A stretch of DNA of 64,000 nt, from assembly GCF_040675855.1 (NCBI RefSeq), contig NZ_JBEGIK010000001.1:992001-1056000 (forward strand). The letters are read 5' to 3'. Below, piece by piece: positions 56,317-64,000 of the stretch (the first letter of the stretch is position 1; each line of letters begins with the position of its first letter). The position numbers were made by a program, and so were the translations under genes. Origin of the DNA: Microbacterium sp. LWH3-1.2 (GTDB lineage: Bacteria > Actinomycetota > Actinomycetes > Actinomycetales > Microbacteriaceae). The notes below the pieces were generated by a model, which did not search any database, was not told the origin of the DNA, and saw only the letters and a list, made by a program, of their open reading frames with translations.

Positions 56317-57396
56317 GTGAACAAGATCCGCACCGCGACAGCACTCACATCCCTGGGACTCGTGGCCGTGATGATGGCCGGCTGCGCTTCCGCGGCAGCA
56401 TCCTCGAGCGAGTCGTCGGCCGGGGGAGACAGTGCGTCGGTGAGCGAGCTGCGGTTGGGGTATTTCGCGAACGTCACCCACGCTCCCGCCCTGGTCGGCC
56501 TGGAGGAGGGCCTGTTCGCCGAGGCGTTGGGTGACGTGGAGGTCACCACGCAGGTGTTCAACGCGGGCCCTGCCGCGATCGAGGCGCTGTCGGCGGGGGC
56601 GATCGATGCGACCTATATCGGCCCGAACCCGTCGATCAACACGTTCATCCAGTCCGGTGGTCAGTCCGCCCGGATCGTCGCGGGCGCGGCGACCGGCGGG
56701 GCGGCGCTGGTGGTGCGCGACGGCATCGACGACCCGGCCGATCTGGAAGGCACCACGATCGCAACACCGCAGCTGGGCAACACGCAGGATGTGTCGGCGC
56801 GGGTGTGGCTGGCCGATCAGGGGTTCGACACCGACACGTCCGGGGGTGGGGATGTGCAGATCACGCCGACGGAGAACGCGCAGACGCTGACGCTGTTCCA
56901 GGACGGGCAGCTCGACGGGGCGTGGCTGCCCGAGCCGTGGGTGTCGCGGCTGATCATCGACGCCGGCGCGCACGTGCTGCAGGACGAGGCCGACCTGTGG
57001 GAGGACGGCCAGTTCCCGACCACGGTGCTGCTGGTGCGCACGGAGTTCCTCGACGAGCACCCCGATGTGGTCGCCGACCTGCTGACCGGTCATGAGGCCG
57101 CGGTGCAGTGGATCGCCGACAACCCGCAAGACGCCCCCGGCGTGATCAACGGGGCGATCGAGAAGGAGACCGGTAAACCGCTGGCCGACGCCGTGATCCA
57201 GCGCGCGCTGGAGCACGTGACGTTCTCGGTCGACCCGCACGCCGACACGTTCCAGACGCTGGTGGAGAACGGCATCCAGGCCGGCACCCAGAAGGACGGG
57301 TCCATCGACGGCCTGTTCGATCTGCGCCTGCTCAACGAGCAGCTCGAAGCCGAAGGCGAAGAACCCGTCTCCGCCGCAGGACTCGGCGAGGACTGA
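56317..57396 (+). CDS. NMT1/SsuA-type ABC substrate-binding lipoprotein (orphan)
   Basis: A 359-residue lipoprotein; GTG start with GAAGGAGG at ideal spacing, lipobox MAGC (Cys23). ELRLGYFANVTHAPALVGLEEGLFAEAL, GPAAIEALSAGAIDATYIGPNPSINTF and the TPQLGNTQDVSAR segment place it with sulfonate/nitrate/thiamine-precursor binding proteins. The LGYFxNxTHAPAL form is typical of aliphatic sulfonate binders. No permease or ATPase lies beside it and a strong terminator follows, so its partners are elsewhere. About 295 bases upstream hold no recognised gene. Confidence 0.9.
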   Translation: MNKIRTATALTSLGLVAVMMAGCASAAASSSESSAGGDSASVSELRLGYFANVTHAPALVGLEEGLFAEALGDVEVTTQVFNAGPAAIEALSAGAIDATYIGPNPSINTFIQSGGQSARIVAGAATGGAALVVRDGIDDPADLEGTTIATPQLGNTQDVSARVWLADQGFDTDTSGGGDVQITPTENAQTLTLFQDGQLDGAWLPEPWVSRLIIDAGAHVLQDEADLWEDGQFPTTVLLVRTEFLDEHPDVVADLLTGHEAAVQWIADNPQDAPGVINGAIEKETGKPLADAVIQRALEHVTFSVDPHADTFQTLVENGIQAGTQKDGSIDGLFDLRLLNEQLEAEGEEPVSAAGLGED

Positions 57397-57409
57397 CCAC
57401 GAACGAGCA

Positions 57410-57448
57410 GAAGCGAGAGGGACGGCAGTGTGCCGTCCCTCTCGCTTC
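57410..57448 (+). terminator. strong terminator after the binding-protein gene
   Basis: A perfect 18-bp stem, GAAGCGAGAGGGACGGCA / TGCCGTCCCTCTCGCTTC, with a GTG loop, 13 bases after the stop. It may also serve the minus-strand gene ending at 57507. Confidence 0.9.
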
Positions 57449-57506
57449 TCGCCTATCCACCTAGGTGGCCGCGTCAGGCTGACTTGCGCGGATCGCCGCC
57501 GCGGCG

Positions 57507-58658
57507 CTACGCGGCAGCGTCCGTATCCGCGGCCGCCGCGTCGGCTCGCCCGGCCGCCGCGAGCGTGCGCGTGAACAGCAGCAGCCACCCGACCACGAGG
57601 CCGGCGCACACCATCTCGTGGGTGGCGAGGGTGTAGTACCCGATCCAGAACAGGCTCGCCGAGAAGAAGATGCCCGCCGCCACCGCGAAGGCGAGCGCGA
57701 TGATCGGCCAGCGCAGGCACGGCAGCACCCAGCGAAGGCCGAGGAGAAAGCCCCCGAAGACGATGGCCATCCCGATGGCGAAGATGTTGTGGCCCAGCTG
57801 GCTGAAGGTGACCGGCACGAGCGCGGCGCCGATGAAGCACGCCGCGAGCACGAGGAACACGACGTAGACGATGAGCGCCCTCGTTCGGGTGACGCGGGAC
57901 TCGGTGCGCGCCCACGCCTCCAGACTCGTCAGCAGGTACATCGCCAGCAGTGCCGTCACCCCGCCCGCCAGGATCAGCGTCACGTTGAAGACCGCGGAGG
58001 TCACTCCGCCGCGGCCGCCCAGCTCGCTGAAGTTGAGGCGGTACCACTCGTCGTCCTGCGTCGTCGCGACACTCACCGTGAACCCGGTGGCCACGACCGC
58101 GAACAGCAGCAGCACCAGCCGGGTCGCGGTGACATGTGCGGCAAGCGTGAACGCGGTGTAGCCGCACCCGCCGGCGACCACGGCGACGATCATGGTCGCC
58201 GTCATCGTGTCGACTGCGGCGCCGGGCCAGATCAGGGACGCGGCGTGGAACAGCACCCACTGCACCATGGCGAACACGGCCGCGAGCGAGATCGCCAGCG
58301 CCGCAGTCATCCACCGTCGCCGCGAGTGTGCGACGCCCATCAACCATGCCTGCCGAGGATCGCGGGCGGCGAGCCGATAGCTCACCGACGCAGCGGCGAG
58401 GGTGACGGATGCTGCGACCACGATGCCGGCCGCGCCGACCGACGCCCCCTCCCACACAGGTGCCGCACGGCCCCAGAATCCCAGGGCACCGCCCGCGAGG
58501 CCGACGCCGAACGCGAGCGCGGCGACGACGATCGCCCGCGCTTCGGTGCGCACGGCGAACCGTCGCGCTTCGATCACCCCGTCACGGTGCAGCTGCCTCT
58601 CCACCCGCACCGCGGCAGCTTCGAGGCGTGCTCCTTGCGACCACGCGCCGCGCGCCAT
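57507..58658 (-). CDS. DUF998-like multi-spanning membrane protein (paralog 1)
   Basis: A 383-residue membrane protein with ten or so helices. ATG at 58656-58658. An unusual motif, WYRLNFSELGGRGG followed by AVFNVTLILAGG (about 206-230), sits between helices and is shared in form with the proteins at 60101 and 61355. The N-terminal cytoplasmic part is helical and basic. DUF998 is a broad family of unknown role; related to it by layout. No operon partner. Confidence 0.8.
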   Translation of the reverse strand: MARGAWSQGARLEAAAVRVERQLHRDGVIEARRFAVRTEARAIVVAALAFGVGLAGGALGFWGRAAPVWEGASVGAAGIVVAASVTLAAASVSYRLAARDPRQAWLMGVAHSRRRWMTAALAISLAAVFAMVQWVLFHAASLIWPGAAVDTMTATMIVAVVAGGCGYTAFTLAAHVTATRLVLLLFAVVATGFTVSVATTQDDEWYRLNFSELGGRGGVTSAVFNVTLILAGGVTALLAMYLLTSLEAWARTESRVTRTRALIVYVVFLVLAACFIGAALVPVTFSQLGHNIFAIGMAIVFGGFLLGLRWVLPCLRWPIIALAFAVAAGIFFSASLFWIGYYTLATHEMVCAGLVVGWLLLFTRTLAAAGRADAAAADTDAAA

Positions 58659-58707
58659 GGCTTGATTGTCCACCCATTCCGGCGTCCTTGGGGCGTACGT
58701 TGAGACC

Positions 58708-58977
58708 GTGGACGGAACGCCCTCCGCACCGGACTCCGACCCCGAGTCGCTCGAACGCACGGAAAGACCCTCGCGCGCGGCCGACGACCGCCGCGAGCTG
58801 AACGCGTTGCGCGCTCGCGCCTACGGTCCTCAGGCGGACATCTCCGCCGATCCGGCCGCCGGCGCGGAGCCGGAAGAAGGCGACGGGTTCGGCCGGTGGC
58901 TCCCCGAAGGGAGCATCGTCCGCTTCCACTTCCGCGGCGACACGGTCGACGTCTTCGTGCGACCGCCCGGCGATTGA
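58708..58977 (+). CDS. small YGPxADI-type protein
   Basis: An 89-residue protein from GTG 58708, seven bases after TACGTT, so probably leaderless. An acidic N-terminus is followed by ELNALRARAYGPQADISADP (the motif shared with the gene at 12013), then an end rich in beta strands (GSIVRFHFRGDTVDVFVRPP). Function unknown. Divergent from the membrane protein gene at 57507, 50 bases apart. Confidence 0.7.
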   Translation: MDGTPSAPDSDPESLERTERPSRAADDRRELNALRARAYGPQADISADPAAGAEPEEGDGFGRWLPEGSIVRFHFRGDTVDVFVRPPGD

Positions 58978-58983
58978 GCGACG

Positions 58984-59787
58984 TCAGCCGCGCTCGGCGA
59001 GCGACTGCACCTGCCAGTCGTGCACGTCGACGAGCCAGTCCAGTGGGGCCGACGGGCCGATGCGCGGGTCGTCGGGAGCGCGGCCGTCTCGAAGGGACTC
59101 GACGTAGGCGCGGTCCTGCGCGATGCGCGGGCGTACCTCGTCGGCACCGCCGACCGAGCCGTGGCCGGGGATGACCGCGGTCACCCCGTCGGCGACGCTG
59201 TCGAAGAGGTCGAGCGCGGCGAGGTAGTCGCCGATCGGGTCGTCGGCCTGGAGATCGAGGAACGGCATCAGGATGTCGGACAGCATGTCACCCGCGACGA
59301 GGACTCCGCTCCCCTCGACGAGCAGCGCGGCGTGCCCCGGCGCGTGCGCCCGGTGCTCGAGGATCCTCACGGCGGGGCCGGCCCAGGGGAGGTGCGTGGT
59401 CCCCTCGGGCAGGCCGGTGATGAGGCCGAGCAGTTCCATCGGGATCTCGTCGGCGTACTCCGGCGGCAGCCCCTCGGCGACCTGCTCCTTCCAGTCCGCC
59501 ATCGCCAGCAGTTCGGTCACGGATGCTGCGCCCCGGGCCGTCCCGTAGCGGGGCGCCTCGCCGAGGCTCGGGTGCCAGAGCACGTGGTCCCAGTCGGGGT
59601 GCGTCGAGAACGCCGCGACGACCGGCCGGCCGAGCTCGCGGAGGTCGTTCGCGAGGGCCGCCATCTCGGCGCGGGTGATGCCGGGGTCGACCAGGAGCAC
59701 GCCGGCCTGCCCCAGCACCACGGTGGCCTGGGTCTGGATGAAGTCGCTCTCGTGGGTGAGAACGCCCTCGGCGACGTGGCTCAGCAT
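58984..59787 (-). CDS. MBL-fold metallo-hydrolase
   Basis: A 267-residue metallo-beta-lactamase fold protein. ATG at 59785-59787 with GGAGG. The metal motif is STHPDWDHVLWH (61-72), a HxDxDH form in place of the usual HxHxDH; then HAPGHAALLVEG, VAGDMLSDI, and PGHGS supply the other ligands. The Asp in place of the second His may change metal binding. Substrate unknown. It is convergent with the small protein at 58708. Confidence 0.85.
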   Translation of the reverse strand: MLSHVAEGVLTHESDFIQTQATVVLGQAGVLLVDPGITRAEMAALANDLRELGRPVVAAFSTHPDWDHVLWHPSLGEAPRYGTARGAASVTELLAMADWKEQVAEGLPPEYADEIPMELLGLITGLPEGTTHLPWAGPAVRILEHRAHAPGHAALLVEGSGVLVAGDMLSDILMPFLDLQADDPIGDYLAALDLFDSVADGVTAVIPGHGSVGGADEVRPRIAQDRAYVESLRDGRAPDDPRIGPSAPLDWLVDVHDWQVQSLAERG

Positions 59788-59884
59788 CGGGTGCCTCCGC
59801 AGACGGGTGTGCGATCGCTCGAAGACGACGCTAGTCCGGGTGTGGACCCGTGATCCAGCCCGCGGCCCGGCGTGCACGTCGACA

Positions 59885-60067
59885 CCGTTCGAGTACCACG
59901 GGCTCACGCTGTTCGAGAGCGCGGGCGGCTACCTGGGCGTGGGCACCGACTGCTTCGCCGTGGTCGCGTCGGTGATCCTCTTCATCCCGCGGACACCGCC
60001 CTGCCGTTCGTCTTCGACGGCAGCCGCGTCGGCGTCTTCCTCGCGCACGGCGACTCGTGGTGGATGA
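59885..60067 (+). pseudogene. possible gene relic
   Basis: Two protein-like pieces in different plus-strand frames, FEYHGLTLFESAGGYLGV then VVASVILFIP (from 59889), and ALPFVFDGSRVGVFLAHGDS (from about 59998), suggest a frameshifted relic. VVASVILFIP is also encoded, inverted, in the gene at 60101 because of a 28-bp inverted repeat. The parent gene is not identified. The 313-base gap 59788-60100 holds only this, the repeat and a terminator. Confidence 0.3.
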
Positions 60068-60241
60068 CGGATGCTGCGGCCCGCAGCATCCGCTTGCTCA
60101 TCAGTCCTTGCGGCCCGCGACGCCGAGGAACCGGATGAACACGGCGATCCAGCCGAAGATCAGGGCGAAGACGATGATCTCGAACGCCGTGAGCGAGAAG
60201 TAGCCGACCGCGGGGATGAAGAGGATCACCGACGCGACCAT
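59961..60241. repeat. 28-bp perfect inverted repeat
   Basis: TGGTCGCGTCGGTGATCCTC plus 8 further bases (59961-59988) recurs exactly, inverted, at 60214-60241 inside the membrane protein gene at 60101. The arms are separated by 225 bases. They could base-pair in RNA or mark an inversion/duplication event. Confidence 0.85.
60069..60091 (-). terminator. hairpin terminator
   Basis: GGATGCTGCGG-C-CCGCAGCATCC, an 11-bp palindrome with a one-base centre, lies nine bases past the stop of the minus-strand gene at 60101. A likely transcription end. Confidence 0.6.
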
Positions 60242-61186
60242 GGCGGCGAGGAATGCCCACGACGCGACGAAGTAGGTGCGAGGCATGCCGCGGAAGAACC
60301 GAGGGCCGCCGATGAGCAGAACCAGGTACATCACGGCCATGCCCGATGCCGACAGGTTGTGGGCCGGCATGTTCACGTCGACGGGGAAGATGCCGACGCA
60401 CGCGAGCATGACGCCCATGATGACGAAGAGCACGGGGACCGTCCGCACCGCACGCGGGTTCTGGAGGATGCCCGCCTCGGTGAGTTCGCGCATGTCGTTG
60501 GCGACGTAGACCGCGAACGTCGTCACCAGGAGTCCTGCGGCGATGAGGGTGCCGTTGAAGACCCAGCTCGAGAGGTCGTCCTCGAAGGTGCCGAGGTGGC
60601 TGAAGTGGATCGTCCACCACTTCGGGTCGGGGGTGGTCACCATGGCGGTGAGCGTGCCGATCGCGATGAACGTGAGCAGCAGCGACGACATGCGCTGCGT
60701 CGTCATCGCCGACACCGACAGATACACGAACCAGGTCGTGAGACCGAGCGTGACCGACATGAGCACGACCGACCAGAACGTCACGATCGGCAGTCCGATG
60801 AAGCCCATCGCCAGCACGCGGTACAACGCGTACACCGCGACGAACGCGAGCGCCGTGTGCACGATGACGACCGAGACCGTGTTGACGATGTACTTCCACG
60901 ACGGCAGCGACTGACGCCATTGCTGGCCCGGCCGGTTGCGGGAGCGCCAGTACTCGAGCGTCGATGCGACGGCGGCGACCACCGCCGCGCCGCACGCGGC
61001 CCAGACCGAGAACGAGTCGGCGACGCCGGCGAGCTGCAGATCGGGGGCGAAGATGCCCACCAGCAGGCCGTAGATCGCGCCGAGGATGCCGGCGGCGAAC
61101 GCGGCGTAGACCGCCTCGGACTCCGCTCGGCGCCCCGGCGTCGGGGGAGCGGCGTCCGGCAGCGCCGGGGTGTTCACAGTGCTCAC
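60101..61186 (-). CDS. DUF998-like multi-spanning membrane protein (paralog 2)
   Basis: A 361-residue membrane protein with about nine helices. It has KWWTIHFSHLGTFEDD then WVFNGTLIAAGLLV (about 187-212), matching the motif of the proteins at 57507 and 61355. Its N-terminal 20 residues are Pro/Ala-rich. FPVDVNMPAHNLSASG in the second half resembles a conserved FP....HN..A.G loop that also occurs in paralog 1 (SQLGHNIFAIG). Role unknown. Confidence 0.82.
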   Translation of the reverse strand: MSTVNTPALPDAAPPTPGRRAESEAVYAAFAAGILGAIYGLLVGIFAPDLQLAGVADSFSVWAACGAAVVAAVASTLEYWRSRNRPGQQWRQSLPSWKYIVNTVSVVIVHTALAFVAVYALYRVLAMGFIGLPIVTFWSVVLMSVTLGLTTWFVYLSVSAMTTQRMSSLLLTFIAIGTLTAMVTTPDPKWWTIHFSHLGTFEDDLSSWVFNGTLIAAGLLVTTFAVYVANDMRELTEAGILQNPRAVRTVPVLFVIMGVMLACVGIFPVDVNMPAHNLSASGMAVMYLVLLIGGPRFFRGMPRTYFVASWAFLAAMVASVILFIPAVGYFSLTAFEIIVFALIFGWIAVFIRFLGVAGRKD

Positions 61187-61247
61187 GAGGTCAGAGTACG
61201 ACCGCGTGAGATCCCCGAGGGTGATCGGCGCACGAAGATTCGGTCCG

Positions 61248-61868
61248 TCAAGCGCCGCGCTGGAGCCAGGGCCGCAGCATCCGGGTCACCCATGGGAGCA
61301 CCGCGTACGTCATGACCGGGGTGAGGAGCACCGTCGACAGCAGCACGCGAGCGATCAGCGGCCACTCCGCGAAGCCCGGGACGAAGCCGAGAAGCCACGA
61401 CGCGAGGAGGTTCGTGGGGAAGAACCCGAGCCAGATCGTGACGGCCTGCTTCCAGCGCGGCGGGGCGGATGGGATGGGCTGCTGGACCGGGCCGGTGACC
61501 GGTGAAGTCGTGTGATCCGGATGCCGCGACTCGACGTGAGTGGCGAACGGGGCGTCGAACCACCCCTCGATGCCGGTGCGTCGCTCGACCCTGACTTCGC
61601 TCGCGAAGGCGCGGCCGGAGTCGAGCCACCACGATCGCTGCGGTGAGTCCTCCCAGGCTTCGAGGGTCGGGATGTCGCGGAATCGGTAGAGCATGTACCA
61701 GAGGTCGCTGCCTTCGCCGGCGCGTACCCAGCCGGAGCCGAGGAACCCTGCGAAGCCGGCGGCGAGATCGGTGCCGGCTTGCATCCAGCTCGTGGCTTCG
61801 ACGGTGCGAGAGGGATCGATGCGCCGTTCGATCGCGACGGTGATGGGGTGGGCCACGGGTTCTGCCAT
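61248..61868 (-). CDS. antibiotic biosynthesis monooxygenase-domain membrane protein
   Basis: A 206-residue protein with an N-terminal ABM-type ferredoxin-like domain (VAHPITVAIERRIDPSRTVE; YMLYRFRDIPTLEAWEDSPQ) and two C-terminal membrane helices (VTIWLGFFPTNLLASWLLGF; VLLSTVLLTPVMTYAVLPWV). This combination is a recognised class of unknown function. ATG at 61866-61868; an in-frame ATG three codons upstream is possible. The previous gene's frame runs into this one, see 61355. Confidence 0.85.
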   Translation of the reverse strand: MAEPVAHPITVAIERRIDPSRTVEATSWMQAGTDLAAGFAGFLGSGWVRAGEGSDLWYMLYRFRDIPTLEAWEDSPQRSWWLDSGRAFASEVRVERRTGIEGWFDAPFATHVESRHPDHTTSPVTGPVQQPIPSAPPRWKQAVTIWLGFFPTNLLASWLLGFVPGFAEWPLIARVLLSTVLLTPVMTYAVLPWVTRMLRPWLQRGA

Positions 61869-62758
61869 GCCACCCATTCTGCGGAAGCCGGGAGGGTGGT
61901 GCTCGGCTGGACGGGCGCGGGCGCCGGGGCGAGGGCGCGCGGCAGCGACAGCAGCCAGACGCCCATCGTGACGAAGGCGACGAACTCGAAGAGCGCGAGG
62001 GTGATGAGTCCGGCGGTGAGCACGCCCATGCCCGTGGCGAGAAGAGCGACGCAGAGCAGGGTGGTCCCGCGGAACCGTCGGCTGCGACCGGGGATCGCAA
62101 GTCCCGTCGCGACCGTCGAAAGGAATGACAGACCCAGCGCGGTGGCGATGAGGTCGTGCCCCACAGGGCTCACCGGGATCGGCACGAGCCCGACGCCCGT
62201 GAGGAACAGGCCGGAAGACACGATCGATCCGCGGAACGCGCGGGAGGCACGACGACGGATGCCGCGGGGCAGCGCCACCGCGATCAGCACGCCGTACACC
62301 GCGAGGAGGAAGCCCGAGAAGATCGTGATGCTGTTGAACGTGCGGCCCGAGAAGTCGGTGTGGGTGCCGAGTTGCGAGAAGTGGAGCTGCCACCATGTCG
62401 CGTCCTGCGTGGTGAGGATCGCGACCGCCACCCCGACCGGGAGCGACAGCACGGCCAGCCGGCCGATGCGGTGGGCGATGTAGGCGGGATCGGTCGCGGC
62501 GGCTGCGGGCTCGGACGGAGTCGTCGCGACGGTGGTGGTCGTGACCGGGGTGACTGTGGCGGTGACCGCGACAGCGGTGGTCGTCGTCGCGGAACGGGCA
62601 GCGGCATCGGCGGAGGTGCTCGTCGCGGCGCGCGAGAGAGCCCGGGCGATGGCGAATTCGGGGTCGACGCGGGTGAGCGTCGACGCGCTGACGGCAGCCG
62701 TCGCGCGCGACGGCGAGACGGTGACCGGTGGAGCGTCGGAAAGGGTCGTGGGAGGCAT
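61355..62758 (-). CDS. DUF998-like membrane protein (paralog 3) with run-on C-terminus
   Basis: The N-terminal 95 residues are Ala/Thr/Ser-rich and disordered. Helices then follow with ATWWQLHFSQLGTHTDFSGR and TFNSITIFSGFLL (about 118-150), the same motif as the proteins at 57507 and 60101. The helical region ends near 61950. The frame has no stop there and continues to 61355, overlapping the ABM gene for about 510 bases with Ser/Pro/Arg-rich sequence that looks like out-of-frame translation. Either the stop was lost by a frameshift or the gene truly overlaps. The start could also be GTG 62767. Confidence 0.7.
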   Translation of the reverse strand: MPPTTLSDAPPVTVSPSRATAAVSASTLTRVDPEFAIARALSRAATSTSADAAARSATTTTAVAVTATVTPVTTTTVATTPSEPAAAATDPAYIAHRIGRLAVLSLPVGVAVAILTTQDATWWQLHFSQLGTHTDFSGRTFNSITIFSGFLLAVYGVLIAVALPRGIRRRASRAFRGSIVSSGLFLTGVGLVPIPVSPVGHDLIATALGLSFLSTVATGLAIPGRSRRFRGTTLLCVALLATGMGVLTAGLITLALFEFVAFVTMGVWLLSLPRALAPAPAPVQPSTTLPASAEWVAWQNPWPTPSPSRSNGASIPLAPSKPRAGCKPAPISPPASQGSSAPAGYAPAKAATSGTCSTDSATSRPSKPGRTHRSDRGGSTPAAPSRAKSGSSDAPASRGGSTPRSPLTSSRGIRITRLHRSPARSSSPSHPPRRAGSRPSRSGSGSSPRTSSRRGFSASSRASRSGR

Positions 62759-63033
62759 TCGACTCACGATCGGTTCTGCACGGCGTGCCCGAAGCCGGAC
62801 ATCCCCCCAAAGAACCCCCGGTCCGGGGCCCGTTGGTCAAGACGGTAGATCCCCAGTTCAGCGGCGAACCGCTTACCGAAACTGTATCCCGTCGAGCAGG
62901 GAAAGCGCTGGTCGATGGTGTATGGGGCCTCCGTGGCGCACGCACGACGCCCGGTACGCTGGACACGCCGGTTCACGCGCCGCGCCGCGTGGACGGCGTG
63001 CGGGTGCCGCTGACCCGCACCTGGAGGAGCCGG

Positions 63034-64000
63034 ATGCCCAAGAACAAGAAGCCGGGCGGCGGTCGCGCGGCCAAGAACTTCGACCCCCGGCACAACCCGA
63101 AGCACCGTGCGGCGAGCGAAGGTCGCGACGGTCAGGACGGCAGGCGCCGGCCCGGCGAATCGTCGTCCGGAAAGCCGGGCAGCCGCAGCGCCGGGCACCG
63201 CGGACACCGCGCGGAATCCACGGATGCGGCGGCCCCGAAGCGCCGCTGGACCGAGCAGGAGCGCGCGGGCCGGGACGAGGCGCGGGCGATCCGGACGCAC
63301 TCGCGCGACGACCGCGGGCGGCCGGGACCCGCACGCGACGACCGCCGGGATGCGGGACGTGGGGATGCATCGCGCCGGGACGCCGGACGTGGGGATGCAA
63401 CGCGCGGGGAGGGAGCCCCTCGGCGGGACGCTGCGCCGTGGCGGAATGCGGGTGCGCGACGAGACGTCGAGCCGCGCCGGGATACGGCTCCGCGTCGGGA
63501 CGCGCCGGCTCGCCGCGACGTCGTGCACGCGCGGCTCGAGGCGGACGCGGTCGCGCCCGCCGAGATCGAGGGCGCGACCTTCGCCGATCTCGGCCTCGGC
63601 CAGAACATCGTCAAGACGATCGCGGAGCTCGGGGCGCAGCATCCGTTCCCGATCCAGGCCGCGACGATCCCCGCGATCCTCGACGGTCGCGATGTGCTCG
63701 CGCGCGGGCGCACCGGATCCGGCAAGACGATCGCGTTCGGTGCACCGCTCGTCGAAAGCGTGCTGCGGTCGCAGGCCGGGCAGAAGCGCGAGTTCGGCCG
63801 CCCGCCGCGCGCGCTGGTCCTCGCGCCCACGCGTGAGCTGGCGCTGCAGATCGATGCGACGATCCAGCCGATCGCCCGCAGCGTCGGCCTGTTCACGACG
63901 CAGATCTACGGCGGCGTGCCGAAGGCGCGGCAGCTCGGGGCGCTGAAGAAGGGCATCGACATCGTCATCGGCACGCCGGGGCGCATCGAAGACCTGGTCG
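63034..64000 (+). CDS. DEAD-box RNA helicase (partial)
   Basis: The first 322 codons of a DEAD/DEAH-box helicase, cut by the window edge. The ATG 63034 has a GGAGGAG site. About 160 residues are a basic, disordered N-terminus starting MPKNKKPGGGRAAKNFDPRH, with many RDA/RRDA/GRGDA repeats. The helicase core begins at FADLGLGQNIVKTIAELG, then FPIQAATIPAIL (Q motif), ARGRTGSGKT (motif I), PTRELALQ (Ia), GG and TPGR (Ib). It unwinds RNA using ATP. The repeats encode tandem DNA repeats near 63350-63420. Confidence 0.93.
   Translation, partial: MPKNKKPGGGRAAKNFDPRHNPKHRAASEGRDGQDGRRRPGESSSGKPGSRSAGHRGHRAESTDAAAPKRRWTEQERAGRDEARAIRTHSRDDRGRPGPARDDRRDAGRGDASRRDAGRGDATRGEGAPRRDAAPWRNAGARRDVEPRRDTAPRRDAPARRDVVHARLEADAVAPAEIEGATFADLGLGQNIVKTIAELGAQHPFPIQAATIPAILDGRDVLARGRTGSGKTIAFGAPLVESVLRSQAGQKREFGRPPRALVLAPTRELALQIDATIQPIARSVGLFTTQIYGGVPKARQLGALKKGIDIVIGTPGRIEDLV

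Noticed and set aside
63350..63420. Short direct repeats in the helicase gene considered as a CRISPR or mobile repeat
   Set aside because: They are in frame and encode the RDA/GRGDA low-complexity N-terminus, with no spacers.

Overview
The window is a stretch of very GC-rich chromosome with strong GC bias at third codon positions. Gene content suggests a soil-type actinobacterium of the Microbacteriaceae, probably Microbacterium or a close relative. Supporting signs are leaderless starts 7 nt after a -10 box, a DtxR/IdeR-type iron box, BioQ rather than BirA-type control of biotin genes, and frequent 'gcatccgt/ggatgctg' words. The genus is inference from gene content and style only. I saw no rRNA, tRNA, CRISPR array, insertion sequence or prophage.

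Layout. 1-3.5 kb: a small membrane protein (cut by the window edge), an SDR oxidoreductase, a small Rho-N-like basic protein, a type IB topoisomerase and a pair of CrcB fluoride channels. 3.5-7.6 kb: an RND exporter with a long disordered tail. 7.8-11.7 kb: a three-gene LplABC-type sugar uptake operon (minus strand) with a near-consensus promoter and a terminator. 12-18 kb: mixed housekeeping and accessory genes (RibD-type reductase, PhoD-like phosphatase, flavodoxin-fold oxidoreductase, DUF2461, PlsC acyltransferase) and a deleted reductase pseudogene.

18-23.1 kb: a biotin-related operon on the minus strand, bioY - short acyl-CoA ligase - thiolase - bioM - bioN - CHY zinc-finger protein, joined by overlapping start and stop codons and divergent from a TetR gene that is probably bioQ, with two operators between them. 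23.2-28.4 kb: a TPP riboswitch followed by thiC-thiO-thiS-thiG-thiF. 28.5-31.7 kb: a TetR regulator with an unusual six-fold GTAC operator array, an alcohol dehydrogenase relic, a DUF6326 membrane protein and small unknown genes.

31.7-45.4 kb: a nitrogen block. A nickel transporter and ureABCFGD (minus strand) face urtABCDE (plus strand), the urea ABC importer, followed by an NCS1 permease and two TetR genes joined by stop/start overlaps. Together they import urea and nickel, mature urease and release ammonia. UreE is absent, but UreG carries a histidine-rich tail.

45.4-51.8 kb: a DHA2 drug exporter with its own TetR and matching palindromes, then an iron-box-controlled siderophore importer (ATPase, lipoprotein, fused double permease). 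51.8-64 kb: gene relics, an MFS transporter, a cold-shock gene with an in-frame N-terminal extension, a fatty-acid desaturase, an orphan NMT1-type binding lipoprotein, three related membrane proteins sharing a W..FSxLG..FN motif, an MBL-fold hydrolase, and the start of a DEAD-box helicase.

The best candidates for something under-described are the bioQ/bioY-ligase-thiolase-ECF-CHY operon, whose thiolase lacks the usual C-terminal catalytic cysteine; the GTAC operator array; the fused cold-shock ORF; and the small leaderless YGPxADI protein family.
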